The notes: generated by a model from the letters alone, not told the origin. A DNA stretch of 57,411 nucleotides from Stutzerimonas stutzeri (GCF_024448955.1 NZ_JAMOIH010000022.1:1-57411), one strand, 5' to 3'; shown: positions 19,310-30,100, numbered from the stretch's first letter. Translations and numbers: made by a program.

Positions 19310-19828
19310 TTAGAACGACGCCCGATAATGCACTGCGTAACTTTCGATGCCATCGTTCGGATTCTTGATCCCGGCGTTGGAATAGTGGATCGCCCGAATA
19401 CCAACTTCGTGCCCGCCAGCGAATCGCAGCCCCGCGCCGAAGCGATCTTCGAACTGGAACGATGACCCCAGATCCTTATCTTCCACTTTGGTGTTCTCGA
19501 ATGCCGCAACACCGATACCCAGCTCCAGATAAGGCTTCACCGCATCCCCGGCGAACTCGTAGACGAACACCGGTGCCAGCGACACGCTATGGTTACTCGA
19601 GGTTTCATCACCTTCCCAATAGGTGTACCCAGCATCCCAATATCCCGTGAGCCGCCCCACGCTCGTCTGGAACCAGCTGCGGTTGAAGTCGAATTGCGCA
19701 CCAAGGCGATAGGTCATTGTCGACTCACCGGTCTGGCCGACGGCAGCGGTTAGGTCCAGCGCATGAACAGCAGCCACCTGACCCAGCGAAACGGCGGCAA
19801 TCGCAGCGAGGGAGATCAGTTTTTTCAT
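19310..19828 (-). CDS. pagL: Lipid A 3-O-deacylase
   Basis: The 172-residue outer-membrane protein removes the 3-O-linked acyl chain from lipid A. Its signal peptide is MKKLISLAAIAAVSLGQVAA with cleavage near HA. The C-terminal active-site region AIHYSNAGIKNPNDGIESY contains the His-x-Ser pair and downstream Glu of the PagL catalytic triad, and the chain ends in ...YRASF like a barrel strand. ATG 19828 is preceded by AAGGAA. It is downstream of murI on the same strand, as in P. aeruginosa. Confidence 0.94.
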   Translation of the reverse strand: MKKLISLAAIAAVSLGQVAAVHALDLTAAVGQTGESTMTYRLGAQFDFNRSWFQTSVGRLTGYWDAGYTYWEGDETSSNHSVSLAPVFVYEFAGDAVKPYLELGIGVAAFENTKVEDKDLGSSFQFEDRFGAGLRFAGGHEVGIRAIHYSNAGIKNPNDGIESYAVHYRASF

Positions 19829-19913
19829 CGGAATTTCCTTATCGAAAAGTTGGCGTCGCTTGTTTTTTTCGAGCATTAACTCGAATACAGAAAGCAGGCG
19901 CAGCGGGGAGTTC

Positions 19914-20705
19914 CTAATCAGAGTAGTCGGCTACCGTGCCGTTTTCGCCCCAAAGTAGCGGGAGTACGCTGGCCAATTGGCGGGGATCGCCACTGCTCCA
20001 GAACCGTGTCGCCGGCTCGCCATGCCCCAGCAGGTCGCGCGCTGCCAGTACCGCTTCGAGATGCCGCGCCACCGCGGCCCCAGTATCCACCAGAGTTACG
20101 TTAGACGGCAGCAGCTCGGTTAGCAGCGGTTTGATGAACGGATAGTGAGTGCACCCCAGTATCAGTGTGTCGCAGCCCTGTTCGATCAAAGGCTGGACGA
20201 ACCCCTGCAGCAACGAACGCGTCGTGTCGCCATTGAGCTCGCCGGCCTCGATGCACTCGACCAGACCGGGGCACGGCTGGGTGATGACCCGTACGTCGCT
20301 GGCAAAACGGTCGAGCAATGCTGCAAATTTCGCGCTTTTCAGCGTGCCGGTGGTTGCCAGCACGCCCACCACACCGCTACGAGTGGCTAGTGCGGCGGGC
20401 TTTACCGCCGGCTCCATCCCCACTACCGGGATGCTCGGATACAATTCGCGAAGCTCGGCCACTCCCGCGGCAGTTGCAGTATTGCAAGCCAGCACCAAAG
20501 CCTTGGCGCCCTGCCCCAGCAAGAAGTCAGCGATCGATCGGCACCGCTGACGAATGAATTCTGGGCTTTTTTCGCCGTAGGGCACATGACCGCTGTCGGC
20601 CAGGTACAACAACGACTCCTGCGGCAAGCGCGCGCGAATCTCCTGCAGCACCGACAGCCCGCCCACGCCTGAATCAAAGACGCCAATCGGCGCGTTATCA
20701 GCCAT
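19914..20705 (-). CDS. murI: Glutamate racemase
   Basis: The 263-residue cytosolic enzyme makes D-glutamate for peptidoglycan. The catalytic cysteines are in VLACNTATA and [10 protein letters not shown]; the N-terminal [13 protein letters not shown] is typical. ATG 20705 overlaps the moeB stop (20698) by 8 nt, indicating translational coupling in a moeB-murI operon. Confidence 0.97.
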   Translation of the reverse strand: MADNAPIGVFDSGVGGLSVLQEIRARLPQESLLYLADSGHVPYGEKSPEFIRQRCRSIADFLLGQGAKALVLACNTATAAGVAELRELYPSIPVVGMEPAVKPAALATRSGVVGVLATTGTLKSAKFAALLDRFASDVRVITQPCPGLVECIEAGELNGDTTRSLLQGFVQPLIEQGCDTLILGCTHYPFIKPLLTELLPSNVTLVDTGAAVARHLEAVLAARDLLGHGEPATRFWSSGDPRQLASVLPLLWGENGTVADYSD

Positions 20706-21453
20706 GGCGGTCGCCGCAAACCGCACAGGCCGGGTCGCGCTTGACCTTCAGTTCGCGAAAGCGACCGGACAGCGCGTCTATCAACAGCAGCCGGCCTACC
20801 AAAGGCTCACCGAATCCGGCGAGCAGCTTCAGCGCTTCAAGCGCCTGCAGACTACCAACCATTCCCACCAATGGCCCCACTACGCCGGCCTCGCTACAGG
20901 TCAGTTCGGCTTCGCTGCCATGGCCGTAGAGGCAGTGGTAGCACGGACTTGTCGTTACTCGCGGATCGAACACTGACAGTTGCCCCTCGAGACGGATCGC
21001 AGCACCGCTCACCAAGGGTTTGTTCGCGCTGACGCAAGCGGAATTCACGGCTTCCCTCACGGTGAAGTTGTCGGTGCAATCGAGTACCAGATCCACAGCA
21101 GCCACAGCCGCACCTAGGGTATCGACATCCATCGCGGCGCGATGCGGCACCAGCTTCACCAAGGGATTGAGCGCCGACAACCTCGCAATCGCCGAGTCCA
21201 CCTTCTGCACCCCGACCGAAGACGAATCATGAATGATCTGCCGCTGCAGATTGGTCAGATCGACACTATCGAAGTCCGCCAGATGCAGCTCTCCCACCCC
21301 TGCTGCGGCCAGATAAAGCGCCACGGGCGCCCCCAGCCCGCCTAGCCCGACGATCAACACCCGGCTCTGTTTGAGTTTCAGCTGGCCCTCGATGTCGACC
21401 TGTTTCAGCAATATCTGCCTGCTGTAACGCAGCAGCTCGTCATCGCTCAGCAT
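20698..21453 (-). CDS. moeB: Molybdopterin-synthase adenylyltransferase (MoeB/HesA/ThiF family)
   Basis: The 251-residue E1-like enzyme adenylates the C-terminal glycine of a ubiquitin-like sulfur carrier (MoaD). The ATP-binding [19 protein letters not shown] lies at residues 36-54. The arginine motif NLQRQIIH is present, as is the zinc site (CYHCLYG and the C-terminal CAVC). It sits between prmC and murI, as in P. aeruginosa. A ThiF-like role with ThiS is an alternative. Confidence 0.93.
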   Translation of the reverse strand: MLSDDELLRYSRQILLKQVDIEGQLKLKQSRVLIVGLGGLGAPVALYLAAAGVGELHLADFDSVDLTNLQRQIIHDSSSVGVQKVDSAIARLSALNPLVKLVPHRAAMDVDTLGAAVAAVDLVLDCTDNFTVREAVNSACVSANKPLVSGAAIRLEGQLSVFDPRVTTSPCYHCLYGHGSEAELTCSEAGVVGPLVGMVGSLQALEALKLLAGFGEPLVGRLLLIDALSGRFRELKVKRDPACAVCGDRHG

Positions 21454-21475
21454 GTTGCTCTCCTGGATGATGAAA

Positions 21476-22303
21476 TCATGGTCGACGGCCTAAGCTGATG
21501 CGCTCGTGCCCACCGAAATCCCTGCGGCTTTCGACGTCGGCGAATCCGCCTGCAGCGAGCAGCTCGCGCACCGCCGCTGCCTGATCGTAGCCATGCTCCA
21601 GCAGCAACCAGCCGTCATCCTGCAGATACTCCGGTGCCTGCGCGATGATCTGGCGAATGTCATCGAGGCCATCCACACCGGCAATCAGGGCGCTGCCCGG
21701 CTCGAAACGCACGTCACCTTGCTCCAGATGCGGATCGCCGGCAGGAATATAAGGCGGATTGCTGACGATCAGCCGATAGCGCTGATTCCCCACCGTGGAA
21801 AACCAATGGCTTTCATGAAAGCGCACATTGACCAGGCGCAACTGTTGGGCGTTACGGCCCGCCAGGGCAACCGCCTCAGCGACGCGATCTACACCCGTCA
21901 CCTGCCAGGCCGGACGCTCGCTGGCCAATGCCAGGGCAATCGCACCCGTGCCGGTGCCGAGGTCGAGAACCTGCGCCGCAGTCGTCGGAATCAGTTGCAG
22001 CGCGGTTTCGACCAGCAGTTCGGTGTCCGGTCGCGGAATCAGCGTATTCGGCGCGACTTCGAGATCCAGACTCCAGAACCCTTGCCGACCGAGGATATAG
22101 GCCACCGGCTCGCCACGGCTACGGCGCTCCAGGCATTCGGCGAAGGCCTGACACTGCTCGGCGTCGAGCTCTTTCTCCGGCCAGGTGTGCAAATAGCTGC
22201 GCGACTTGCCTAGCACATGGGCGAGCAATAGCTCCGCGTCGAGCCTGGCGCTCGGTGAGTCGGGCAAGTTGCTGTCGTTAAGCAGGGATTCAATGGTGGC
22301 CAT
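21476..22303 (-). CDS. prmC: Peptide chain release factor N5-glutamine methyltransferase
   Basis: The 275-residue SAM-dependent enzyme methylates the glutamine of the GGQ motif of RF1 and RF2. SAM motif I is VLDLGTGTGAIAL, and the catalytic NPPY is in IVSNPPYIPAG. ATG 22303 (MATIESLLND) is chosen over the one at 22318. It lies directly downstream of prfA, which encodes its substrate. Confidence 0.97.
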   Translation of the reverse strand: MATIESLLNDSNLPDSPSARLDAELLLAHVLGKSRSYLHTWPEKELDAEQCQAFAECLERRSRGEPVAYILGRQGFWSLDLEVAPNTLIPRPDTELLVETALQLIPTTAAQVLDLGTGTGAIALALASERPAWQVTGVDRVAEAVALAGRNAQQLRLVNVRFHESHWFSTVGNQRYRLIVSNPPYIPAGDPHLEQGDVRFEPGSALIAGVDGLDDIRQIIAQAPEYLQDDGWLLLEHGYDQAAAVRELLAAGGFADVESRRDFGGHERISLGRRP

Positions 22304-22309
22304 AAGGTT

Positions 22310-22371
22310 AAGCCTCAAGCGAAAGCCTCAAACGACAACACACCACATACTCAACTTGTGGCTTGAGGCTT
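22310..22371. repeat. Inverted repeat in the prfA-prmC gap
   Basis: AAGCCTCAAGC (22310-22320) and GCTTGAGGCTT (22361-22371) are a perfect 11-bp inverted repeat around a 40-nt A/C-rich loop; a partial copy AAGCCTCAA follows at 22323. It is the only long gap in the hemA-prfA-prmC operon and resembles small REP-type repeats of pseudomonads. Confidence 0.55.
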
Positions 22372-22381
22372 GCCGCCGTCG

Positions 22382-23464
22382 TTAATCTCCCAACGCCGCC
22401 AGCTGATCCGCCTGATATTCCTGCAGCAAAGGTTCGATGACTTGCTCCACCGCGCCGCCGATGACTTCGCCGAGCGAGTACAGGGTCAGGTTGATACGGT
22501 GGTCGGTCACGCGGCCTTGAGGAAAATTGTAGGTACGGATGCGCTCGGAGCGGTCACCGGAGCCAACCAGCAGCTTGCGGGTATCGGAGATTTCCTTGTG
22601 CGCGGCGCTGTCCTGCACGTCCTGCAGCTTGGCCGCCAGCCACGACATGGCGCGGGCGCGATTCTTGTGCTGCGAGCGCTCTTCCTGGCACTCGACGACG
22701 ATGCCGCTGGGCATATGGGTGATACGCACCGCCGAATCGGTCTTGTTGATGTGCTGCCCACCGGCGCCGGATGCACGGTAGGTATCGACGCGCAGATCGG
22801 CCGGATTGATTTCGATAGCGATCTGCTCGTCCGGCTCCGGCAGCACGGCGACGGTGCAGGCCGAGGTATGGATACGGCCCTGAGATTCGGTTTCCGGGAC
22901 GCGCTGGACGCGGTGGGCGCCAGACTCGAACTTCAGCTTGGCGTAGACGTTGTCCCCTTCCACGCGCGAGATGACTTCCTTATAGCCGCCGTGCTCACCC
23001 GGGCTCTCGGAGAGGATCTCGACGCGCCACCCTTGCCGCTCGGCGTAACGGGAATACATGCGGAACAGATCACCAGAGAAGATCGCCGCCTCATCGCCAC
23101 CCGTGCCGGCGCGGATCTCGAGAAAGACGTTGCGTCCGTCCTTAGGGTCCTTCGGCAGCAGCATGCGCTGCAGGCGGGCTTCGATCTCCTCCAGCTTCGC
23201 GCGTGCGTCGGCCACTTCCTCTTCGGCCATCTCGCGCACGTCCGGATCGTTGTCCTTGAGCAGCGCCTGAGCGCCTTCGAGATCGGACTGCAGCTTGAGA
23301 AACTCACGATAGGTGGCGATGACCGGTTCGACCTCGGCGTACTCGCGCGAATAGGCACGAAACCGCGTTTGATCGCTGATCACCTCGGCGTCGCCAAGCA
23401 ACGCCGTCAGCTCTTCGAAGCGGTCCTGCAGAATGTCGAGTTTGTTGAGCAGCGACGCTTTCAT
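22382..23464 (-). CDS. prfA: Peptide chain release factor 1
   Basis: RF1 recognises UAA and UAG stop codons and triggers peptidyl-tRNA hydrolysis. The 360 residues are standard length, and the GGQ motif is in [17 protein letters not shown], about residues 226-242. Its ATG overlaps the hemA stop (ATGA), so it is translationally coupled to hemA; PrmC, encoded next, modifies its GGQ glutamine. Confidence 0.98.
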   Translation of the reverse strand: MKASLLNKLDILQDRFEELTALLGDAEVISDQTRFRAYSREYAEVEPVIATYREFLKLQSDLEGAQALLKDNDPDVREMAEEEVADARAKLEEIEARLQRMLLPKDPKDGRNVFLEIRAGTGGDEAAIFSGDLFRMYSRYAERQGWRVEILSESPGEHGGYKEVISRVEGDNVYAKLKFESGAHRVQRVPETESQGRIHTSACTVAVLPEPDEQIAIEINPADLRVDTYRASGAGGQHINKTDSAVRITHMPSGIVVECQEERSQHKNRARAMSWLAAKLQDVQDSAAHKEISDTRKLLVGSGDRSERIRTYNFPQGRVTDHRINLTLYSLGEVIGGAVEQVIEPLLQEYQADQLAALGD

Positions 23465-24729
23465 GGTTTGTCCGTGCTGTCCGGCAAGGCGAAGAGTTCC
23501 TGAACGATGCTCAGTGCCTCCACTCGCCCTTCGGCGGAAAGTTTTTTCAGCTGAACGCTGGGCGCGTGCAGCAGTTTGTTGGTCAGCCCTCGAGCCAGCT
23601 GGGCCAGCGCATCCTCGGGCGTACCGCCATTGGCCAGCAGCCGCTGGGCCTTAACGAACTCTTCATCTCGAATGCGCTCCGCGTGCTGTCGATAGGACTT
23701 GAGCACGTCTACCGCAGCCAGTTCCCGCAGCCGCCCCATGAACTCATCGGTTCCGGCGGCGACCAGCTCTTCGGCGGCCTGGGCGGCACCCTGGCGACTC
23801 TTGAGATTCTCCGCCACCACCTCATGCAGATCATCGACGGTATAGAGGTAGACGTCGTCCAGCTCGCCGACCTGCGCCTCTATGTCGCGGGGCACGGCGA
23901 TATCGACCATGAACATCGGCTTGTGCTTGCGCTTCTTCAGCGCCTGCTCCACGGCGCCCTTGCCCAGAATCGGCAATTGGCTGGCAGTGGAACTGATGAC
24001 GATGTCGCTGTTATAGAGCTCCTGCGGGATATCGGCGAGCAGGATCGCATGGGCACCGAACTGCTCTGCCAGCATGCTGGCGCGTTCGAGGGTACGGTTG
24101 GCGACCACGATGCGCTTGACCCCCTGCTCGTGCAGATGACGAGCGACCAGTGTGATGGTCTCGCCAGCGCCGATCAGCAGGGCCTGGCTGCGATGAAGGT
24201 CGGCGAAGATCTGCTTGGCCAGACTGACCGCTGCAAAGGCCACCGACACCGGACTCTCACCAATGGCGGTATCGGTCCGTACAGTCTTGGCGGTGCTGAA
24301 CGTCGCCTGGAACAGACGCCCCAGCAGCGGACCAACGCTGCCGGCTTCGCGCGCGACGGCATAAGCCGACTTCATCTGCCCGAGAATCTGGGGCTCGCCG
24401 AGCACCATCGAATCCAACCCGGACGCGACGCGCATCATGTGGCGCACCGCCTGATCGTCGGTATGAACGTAGGCACAGGCCCGGACGTCTTCGAGATTCA
24501 GCCGATGGTAATTGGCCAACCAGGCCAGCACCGCCTCGGCCTCGACCTGGTCCTGCTCTAGGTAAAGTTCGCTGCGGTTACAGGTCGAAAGAATCGCGGC
24601 CTCTCGCGTCGGCGTGACACGGCACAGCTGCTGGAGCGCCTCGACCGTTTGTTCAGGCGTGAATGCAACACGCTCGCGCACGTCCACCGATGCGGTCTTG
24701 TGATTAATGCCAAGCGCGATGAAAGCCAT
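23461..24729 (-). CDS. hemA: Glutamyl-tRNA reductase
   Basis: The 422-residue enzyme performs the first step of C5 tetrapyrrole synthesis: NADPH-dependent reduction of glutamyl-tRNA to glutamate-1-semialdehyde. The active-site cysteine is in STCNRSELY (near residue 50). The NADPH domain has [11 protein letters not shown], and the C-terminal dimerisation helix ends ...[14 protein letters not shown]. It is the first gene of hemA-prfA-prmC and divergent from the TPR lipoprotein gene. Confidence 0.97.
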   Translation of the reverse strand: MAFIALGINHKTASVDVRERVAFTPEQTVEALQQLCRVTPTREAAILSTCNRSELYLEQDQVEAEAVLAWLANYHRLNLEDVRACAYVHTDDQAVRHMMRVASGLDSMVLGEPQILGQMKSAYAVAREAGSVGPLLGRLFQATFSTAKTVRTDTAIGESPVSVAFAAVSLAKQIFADLHRSQALLIGAGETITLVARHLHEQGVKRIVVANRTLERASMLAEQFGAHAILLADIPQELYNSDIVISSTASQLPILGKGAVEQALKKRKHKPMFMVDIAVPRDIEAQVGELDDVYLYTVDDLHEVVAENLKSRQGAAQAAEELVAAGTDEFMGRLRELAAVDVLKSYRQHAERIRDEEFVKAQRLLANGGTPEDALAQLARGLTNKLLHAPSVQLKKLSAEGRVEALSIVQELFALPDSTDKP

Positions 24730-24910
24730 GCAGGGTCGCTGATCGAAAACGGAGCGCGCGATTCTCCTACTTCGCCTGTCTCAGAACAACCATTGCCCTT
24801 CATTGTCTGTACCTATCGAGCCTTCCCACTCGCCTCGCATGCCAGCCCGTGCGCTTGCCTGACGGCTTGTGTCATGATGCCGCGACCCCAGACCAGCCTT
24901 GTAATCCCCT

Positions 24911-26638
24911 ATGAAAAAACTCCTCGCCCTCAGCGCCCTTCTGTTTCTCGGTGGCTGCCAAAGCATCATGCAGAGCACGCCCGAAAGCAGCCCGCCGGTC
25001 GAGGAGGCCACTCCGCAAGCCGTTGAGCCAGATACCGGCACCTATGGCTCGTTCAGCAGCGACACGCTTTATGCCCTACTGGTGGCCGAACTGGCGGGCC
25101 AACGCAATCGCTTCGACATTGCCCTGGGCAATTACGTCCAGCAGGCCAATGCGACCCAGGATGCGGGCGTCGCCGAGCGCGGATTCCGCATCGCCGAATA
25201 CCTCGGCGCCGAACAGGCCGCGCTGGACACAGCGATGATCTGGGCGAGCAACGCGCCGGCCAACCTCGACGCCCAGCGCGCCGCAGCCGTGCAGCTGGCG
25301 CGTGCCGGGCATTACGAGCAATCGATGGAATTCATGGAAAAAGTGCTGCAGGGTCAGGGTGATACCCACTTCGACTTCCTCGCCTTGTCCGCCGCCGAAA
25401 CCGACCCGGATACCCGGACCGGCCTGCTGAAGAGCTTCGACCAGCTGCTGGTCAAACACCCCGACAACCCCCAGCTCAAATTCGGCAAGGCGGTGCTGCT
25501 ACAGCAGGATGGACGCCCGGAAGAGGCGCTCGCATTGCTTGAAGCGCAGAGCACCAGCGAGCAGGAGGTTCCGTCAATACTGCTCCAGGCTCGTCTGCTG
25601 CAGATCCTCGAGCGCGGCAAGGAAGCATTGCCGCTGCTGGAGAAGGGCCTGCGCCAGCACCCCGAGGACAAACGCCTCCGATTGACCTATGCGCGCCTGC
25701 TGGTCGAGCAGGATCGCCTCGACGAGGCCATGGGTGAATTCGCCACGCTGGTCCAGCAGCACCCCGGCGATGACGACCTGCGTTTTTCGATGGCCTTGGT
25801 ATGCCTCGAAGCACAAGCCTGGCGCGAAGCGATCGTGTATCTGGAAGACCTGATCGCGCGCGGCAGTCATCGCGATGCGGCCCACTTCAACCTCGGCCGC
25901 GCCTATCGTGAGCTGAACCAGCCCGAGCAGGCGTTGAGCGCGTTCGCCAAGGTCGGTCCCGGCAACGAATATCTGCCAGCAAAGCTGATGCAGGCGGAAC
26001 TGCTGTTCACCCTCGATCGCAACGAAGAAGCCTCGCGGTTGCTGGCCAGCGCCCGCGACGAACAGCCCGACTATGCCATCCAGCTGTATCTGATCGAGAT
26101 CGAAGCACTCTCTGGACAACAGCGCCTCGACGCGGCCTGGCAACTTACCGAGCAAGCGCTGCAGCAGTTTCCGGAAGACCTCAACCTGCTCTATACCCGC
26201 GCGATGATCGCCGAAAAGCGTGGCGACCTGGCGCAACTTGAGCTGGACTTACGCTTCATCATCGAGCGCGAACCCGACAACGCCATGGCCATCAACGCGC
26301 TGGGCTACACCCTTGCCGATCGCACCGATCGATACGAGGAAGCCCTCGCGCTCATCGAGCAGGCCTACCGGCTCAGCCCCGATGACGCCGCTATTCTCGA
26401 CAGCCTCGGCTGGGTCAATTATCGCCTGGGCAACCTGAAGGAAGCGGAAACCCAGTTGCGCAAAGCCCTCGAGCGCTTTCCAGACCACGAAGTCGCCGCC
26501 CATCTCGGCGAGGTGCTCTGGGTGTCTGGCGAACAACGTGAAGCGCGGGCCGTCTGGACCGAAGCGCTAAAGCAACAGCCGGACAGCCAGATCCTGCGCG
26601 AAACTATCAAACGCCTGACAGGCTCGGAGAATCCCTGA
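24911..26638 (+). CDS. TPR-repeat lipoprotein
   Basis: The 575-residue protein has a lipoprotein signal (MKKLLALSALLFLGGC, lipobox LGGC, lipidated Cys16). A long array of tetratricopeptide repeats fills residues 45-570, for example AMAINALGYTLADR and AAILDSLGWVNYRLGN. It is likely anchored in the outer membrane and acts as a scaffold. It heads a run with lolB and ispE, as in P. aeruginosa. Specific role unknown. Confidence 0.92.
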   Translation: MKKLLALSALLFLGGCQSIMQSTPESSPPVEEATPQAVEPDTGTYGSFSSDTLYALLVAELAGQRNRFDIALGNYVQQANATQDAGVAERGFRIAEYLGAEQAALDTAMIWASNAPANLDAQRAAAVQLARAGHYEQSMEFMEKVLQGQGDTHFDFLALSAAETDPDTRTGLLKSFDQLLVKHPDNPQLKFGKAVLLQQDGRPEEALALLEAQSTSEQEVPSILLQARLLQILERGKEALPLLEKGLRQHPEDKRLRLTYARLLVEQDRLDEAMGEFATLVQQHPGDDDLRFSMALVCLEAQAWREAIVYLEDLIARGSHRDAAHFNLGRAYRELNQPEQALSAFAKVGPGNEYLPAKLMQAELLFTLDRNEEASRLLASARDEQPDYAIQLYLIEIEALSGQQRLDAAWQLTEQALQQFPEDLNLLYTRAMIAEKRGDLAQLELDLRFIIEREPDNAMAINALGYTLADRTDRYEEALALIEQAYRLSPDDAAILDSLGWVNYRLGNLKEAETQLRKALERFPDHEVAAHLGEVLWVSGEQREARAVWTEALKQQPDSQILRETIKRLTGSENP

Positions 26639-26641
26639 CCC

Positions 26642-27262
26642 ATGAAGCTGATGTGCAACCTGCTGCTCCCCGCTCTCGTGCTGTTGCTCGCCGGCTGCGC
26701 CGGTCTCGGCCCGCAGGAATCGATCGAAGGCCCTGGCAACAAGGAAGACTGGGCGACTCACAAGGCGCGGCTCAGTGAAATAGATGGCTGGCAGATCAGC
26801 GGGAAGATCGGCATTCGCGCGCCGCAGGACTCGGGCAGCGGCACGCTGTTCTGGCTGCAGCGTCAGGACTATTTCGATATTCGCCTCTCCGGCCCGCTGG
26901 GACGTGGCGCCACTCGCCTGACTGGTCGGCCAGACGCCGTCGCGCTGGAAGTCGCAGGCCAGGGCCGCTTCGAAGCCGAATCCCCAGAAGCGCTGGTGGA
27001 AAGTCAGCTCGGCTGGCAATTACCCGTATCGAATCTGCTCTGGTGGGTGCGCGGACTCCCCGCGCCGGACAGCCGCAGCCGTATCGCGCTGGACGCCAAC
27101 GGCCGCCTCGCCAACCTGCAGCAGGACGGCTGGGACATCCAGTATCTCGGCTACAGCGAAGAAGACGGCTACGCGCTGCCGTCGCGCATCAAGCTGGCAG
27201 GCCGCGACCTGCAGATCACTTTGGTGGTCAAGGACTGGCAGCCGCGCCAGCTCGGCCAATGA
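26642..27262 (+). CDS. lolB: Outer-membrane lipoprotein receptor LolB
   Basis: The 206-residue lipoprotein takes lipoproteins from periplasmic LolA and inserts them in the outer membrane. The signal ends in the lipobox LLAGC. The LolB domain ([30 protein letters not shown]) is complete. It starts 3 nt after the TPR gene stop and its own stop overlaps the ispE start region, so the three form an operon. Confidence 0.95.
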   Translation: MKLMCNLLLPALVLLLAGCAGLGPQESIEGPGNKEDWATHKARLSEIDGWQISGKIGIRAPQDSGSGTLFWLQRQDYFDIRLSGPLGRGATRLTGRPDAVALEVAGQGRFEAESPEALVESQLGWQLPVSNLLWWVRGLPAPDSRSRIALDANGRLANLQQDGWDIQYLGYSEEDGYALPSRIKLAGRDLQITLVVKDWQPRQLGQ

Positions 27263-28122
27263 TGCATAGGCTGACCCTGCCGGCCCCGGCCAAGCTCAAT
27301 CTGATGTTGCACATCCTCGGTCGTCGCGCCGATGGCTACCACGAGCTGCAGACGCTGTTTCAGTTTCTCGACTATGGCGACGAGCTGAGCTTCACGCCTC
27401 GTGCCGATGGCCAGATCCAACTGCACACCGAACTGCCTGGCGTCGATCATGAAAACAACCTGATCGTGCGCGCCGCCCGTCTGCTGCAGCGCCACGGCGG
27501 ATGCCGCCAGGGCGCCGACATCGAGCTAACCAAGCGCCTGCCCATGGGCGGCGGCATAGGCGGCGGCAGCTCTGATGCGGCAACCACGCTCGTCGGCCTC
27601 GATCATCTTTGGCAAACAGAGCTGGGCGAGGACCGGCTGACGGAGATCGGCCTGTCGCTCGGGGCCGATGTGCCGGTCTTCGTACGGGGTCGTGCAGCCT
27701 TTGCCGAAGGCGTTGGCGAGCGCCTGCAACCGGTCGAATTGAGCGAGCCGTGGTTCCTCGTGATCGCCCCGCAAGTCTCTGTTAGTACAGCGGAAATATT
27801 TTCCGACCCGGAGTTGACACGCAATACCCCCGCCATTACAGTTCGCAGCCTTCTTGCAGGGGGCGGTCATAACGACTGTCAGCCGGTGGTCGAGAAGCGT
27901 TATCCAGAAGTTCGTAACGCTTTGAGCTTGTTGAACAATTTCGTTCCAGCAAGAATGACCGGCACTGGAGCTTGTGTGTTTGGGAGCTTCCCAAACAAAG
28001 GTGAGGCTGATAAAGTTTGCCGCCAACTTCCAGCCGATTTACCAGCTTTCGTAGCTCAAGGCCGCAACATTTCGATGCTGCACCGCAGGCTCGCGCAACT
28101 GGCGCAGGAAGTGAGTGGTTAG
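27262..28122 (+). CDS. ispE: 4-diphosphocytidyl-2-C-methyl-D-erythritol kinase
   Basis: The 286-residue GHMP kinase of the MEP isoprenoid pathway phosphorylates CDP-ME at the 2-hydroxyl. The N-terminal [17 protein letters not shown] and the GHMP ATP loop [15 protein letters not shown] are intact. Two adjacent ATG codons (27259 and 27262) are possible; I use the second, which gives the family-like MHRLTLPAP. It overlaps the lolB stop. From about 27780 the codon use becomes more A+T-rich toward the tRNA genes. Confidence 0.96.
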   Translation: MHRLTLPAPAKLNLMLHILGRRADGYHELQTLFQFLDYGDELSFTPRADGQIQLHTELPGVDHENNLIVRAARLLQRHGGCRQGADIELTKRLPMGGGIGGGSSDAATTLVGLDHLWQTELGEDRLTEIGLSLGADVPVFVRGRAAFAEGVGERLQPVELSEPWFLVIAPQVSVSTAEIFSDPELTRNTPAITVRSLLAGGGHNDCQPVVEKRYPEVRNALSLLNNFVPARMTGTGACVFGSFPNKGEADKVCRQLPADLPAFVAQGRNISMLHRRLAQLAQEVSG

Positions 28123-28136
28123 AGGTTGTACGTTAC

Positions 28137-28211
28137 AGGGGCGTCGCCAAGCGGTAAGGCAGCAGGTTTTGATCCTGCCATGCGTTGGTTCGAATCCAGC
28201 CGCCCCTGCCA
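28137..28211 (+). tRNA. tRNA-Gln (anticodon TTG), copy 1
   Basis: The 75-nt cloverleaf has acceptor AGGGGCG/CGCCCCT, anticodon stem GCAGG/CCTGC with loop TTTTGAT (anticodon TTG, 28169-28171), T-loop TTCGAAT and an encoded CCA at 28209-28211. It lies between ispE and prs and is identical to the copy 122 bp downstream. Confidence 0.97.
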
Positions 28212-28258
28212 TAACCTTCGGGTTGGTACAGCAGCAACACTTCAAGTTTTATATCCAC

Positions 28259-28333
28259 AGGGGCGTCGCCAAGCGGTAAGGCAGCAGGTTTTGATCCTGC
28301 CATGCGTTGGTTCGAATCCAGCCGCCCCTGCCA
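28259..28333 (+). tRNA. tRNA-Gln (anticodon TTG), copy 2
   Basis: Base-for-base identical to copy 1 over 75 nt including CCA. The spacer between the copies is 47 nt, so both are probably cut from one transcript that ends at the terminator at 28345-28381. Confidence 0.97.
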
Positions 28334-28344
28334 AACATCACGAG

Positions 28345-28381
28345 AGCTGTTCAAAACGCCTGGCCTTTTGAACAGCTTTTT
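28345..28381 (+). terminator. Rho-independent terminator of the tRNA-Gln pair
   Basis: A perfect 12-bp stem AGCTGTTCAAAA/TTTTGAACAGCT (28345-28356 with 28366-28377) with a 9-nt loop is followed by T residues. It separates the tRNA transcript from prs. Confidence 0.88.
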
Positions 28382-28416
28382 GTTTCATCGGATCCACCCT
28401 CAGGCAGGTACTGCGC

Positions 28417-29358
28417 GTGTCCAAGATGATGGTCTTCACGGGGAACGCCAACCCCGACCTGGCCCGGCGTGTTGTACGTCAGCTGCATATCCCCCTCGGT
28501 GATGCCTACGTCGGAAAATTCTCCGACGGCGAAATCAGTGTCGAGATCAACGAGAACGTTCGCGGTAAGGACGTCTTTCTGATTCAACCGACCTGCGCTC
28601 CCACCAATGACAACCTGATGGAACTGGTGGTGATGGCAGACGCCTTCCGCCGTTCTTCCGCTACCCGCATCACGGCAGTCATCCCCTACTTCGGTTATGC
28701 CCGCCAAGATCGCCGTCCGCGCTCCGCTCGCGTACCGATCAGCGCCAAGGTCGTGGCCGACATGCTCGATGTGGTTGGGGTCAACCGCGTCCTCACCGTC
28801 GACCTGCACGCCGATCAGATCCAGGGCTTCTTCGACATGCCGGTAGACAACATCTACGGCTCGCCGGTCCTGGTCGATGACATCCAGGCTCAGCGCTTCG
28901 AGAACCTGATGATCGTTTCCCCCGACATTGGCGGTGTGGTGCGTGCTCGCGCCGTAGCCAAGTCGCTGGGCGTGGATCTGGCCATCATCGACAAGCGTCG
29001 TCCGAAAGCCAACCAGTCCGAAGTGATGCACATCATCGGCGACATCGAAGGCCGTACCTGCATCCTCGTTGACGACATGGTCGATACCGCCGGTACTCTG
29101 TGCCACGCAGCGACCGCTTTGAAAAATCACGGTGCTTCTAAAGTCTACGCGTATTGCACGCATCCGATTCTGTCCGGTCGCGCCATCGAGAACATCGACG
29201 GCTCGGTGCTCGACGAACTGGTGGTGACCAATACCATTCCGCTGTCCGCAGCGGCGCAAGCCTGTACCCGTATTCGCCAATTGGACATTGCGCCAATGGT
29301 GGCTGAGGCGGTTCGCCGCATCAGCAATGCTGAATCGATCAGCGCGATGTTCCGCTAA
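28417..29358 (+). CDS. prs: Ribose-phosphate pyrophosphokinase (PRPP synthase)
   Basis: The 313-residue enzyme makes PRPP, substrate for Hpt and Upp in this window and for purine, pyrimidine, histidine and tryptophan synthesis. The start is GTG 28417 ([13 protein letters not shown]), matching the family N-terminus. The flexible loop [12 protein letters not shown] and the PRPP-binding [13 protein letters not shown] are intact. It is followed by a terminator and rplY. Confidence 0.97.
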   Translation: MSKMMVFTGNANPDLARRVVRQLHIPLGDAYVGKFSDGEISVEINENVRGKDVFLIQPTCAPTNDNLMELVVMADAFRRSSATRITAVIPYFGYARQDRRPRSARVPISAKVVADMLDVVGVNRVLTVDLHADQIQGFFDMPVDNIYGSPVLVDDIQAQRFENLMIVSPDIGGVVRARAVAKSLGVDLAIIDKRRPKANQSEVMHIIGDIEGRTCILVDDMVDTAGTLCHAATALKNHGASKVYAYCTHPILSGRAIENIDGSVLDELVVTNTIPLSAAAQACTRIRQLDIAPMVAEAVRRISNAESISAMFR

Positions 29359-29394
29359 GCCGAAAGCTTGGCCCTTCACGCCGAACGAAAATGT

Positions 29395-29418
29395 GCCCCG
29401 CCGCGTGCGGGGCTTTTT
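29395..29418 (+). terminator. Rho-independent terminator after prs
   Basis: A 7-bp stem GCCCCGC/GCGGGGC (29395-29401 with 29407-29413) is followed by TTTTT. Confidence 0.9.
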
Positions 29419-29482
29419 GCCCAACCGCCCGATAGCACTGGTCGCGAGTGTTTCGGGCGCGTTGTTATCCTGGAGAAACACA

Positions 29483-30100
29483 ATGACTGACTTCACTCTG
29501 AATGCCCAAGTGCGTTCCGACCTGGGGAAAGGTGCGAGCCGCCGCCTGCGTCGTAACGCCAACCTCGTCCCGGCCGTAATCTACGGTGGCGACAAGGCTC
29601 CGCAATCCATCAGCCTGCTGGCGAAAGATCTGGCCAAGATGCTGGAAAACGAAGCTTCCTTCAGCCACGTGCTGACCCTGGACGTCGATGGCCAGAACGA
29701 ATCCGTTCTGATCAAGGCGCTGCAGCGTCATCCGGCCAAGGGCTTCGTTCTGCACGCTGACTTCGTTCGCGTTGTCGCTGGCCAGAAGCTGACCGCTATC
29801 GTTCCGCTGCACTTCATCAACCAGGAAACCTCGGTTGGCGTGAAGCAGCAGGGTGGCGAAATCCTGCACAACCTCAACGAAGTCGAAGTGTCCTGCCTGC
29901 CGCAGGATCTGCCGGAGTTCATCGAGGTCGACATGGCCAAGGTCGAAGTGGGCCAGGTTCTGCACATGACCGACCTTACGCTGCCGAAAGGCGTTGAACT
30001 GGTCGCTCTGGCACATGGCAGCGATCTGCCGGTCGCCAACGTTCACGCTCCGCGCGTGAGCCAGGATGACACTCCGAAAGAAGAAGGCGCTGCCGAGTAA
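29483..30100 (+). CDS. rplY: 50S ribosomal protein L25 (general stress protein Ctc form)
   Basis: The 205-residue L25 of the long TL5/Ctc type binds 5S rRNA. The N-terminal L25 domain spans residues 1-95 ([28 protein letters not shown]). The C-terminal beta domain spans 100-185, with an acidic tail ending EEGAAE. The ribosome site GGAG precedes ATG 29483. It pairs with pth downstream, a widely conserved arrangement. Confidence 0.97.
   Translation: MTDFTLNAQVRSDLGKGASRRLRRNANLVPAVIYGGDKAPQSISLLAKDLAKMLENEASFSHVLTLDVDGQNESVLIKALQRHPAKGFVLHADFVRVVAGQKLTAIVPLHFINQETSVGVKQQGGEILHNLNEVEVSCLPQDLPEFIEVDMAKVEVGQVLHMTDLTLPKGVELVALAHGSDLPVANVHAPRVSQDDTPKEEGAAE

Noticed and set aside
28351..29562. 403-codon minus-strand frame
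   Set aside because: Antisense to prs and crossing a terminator.
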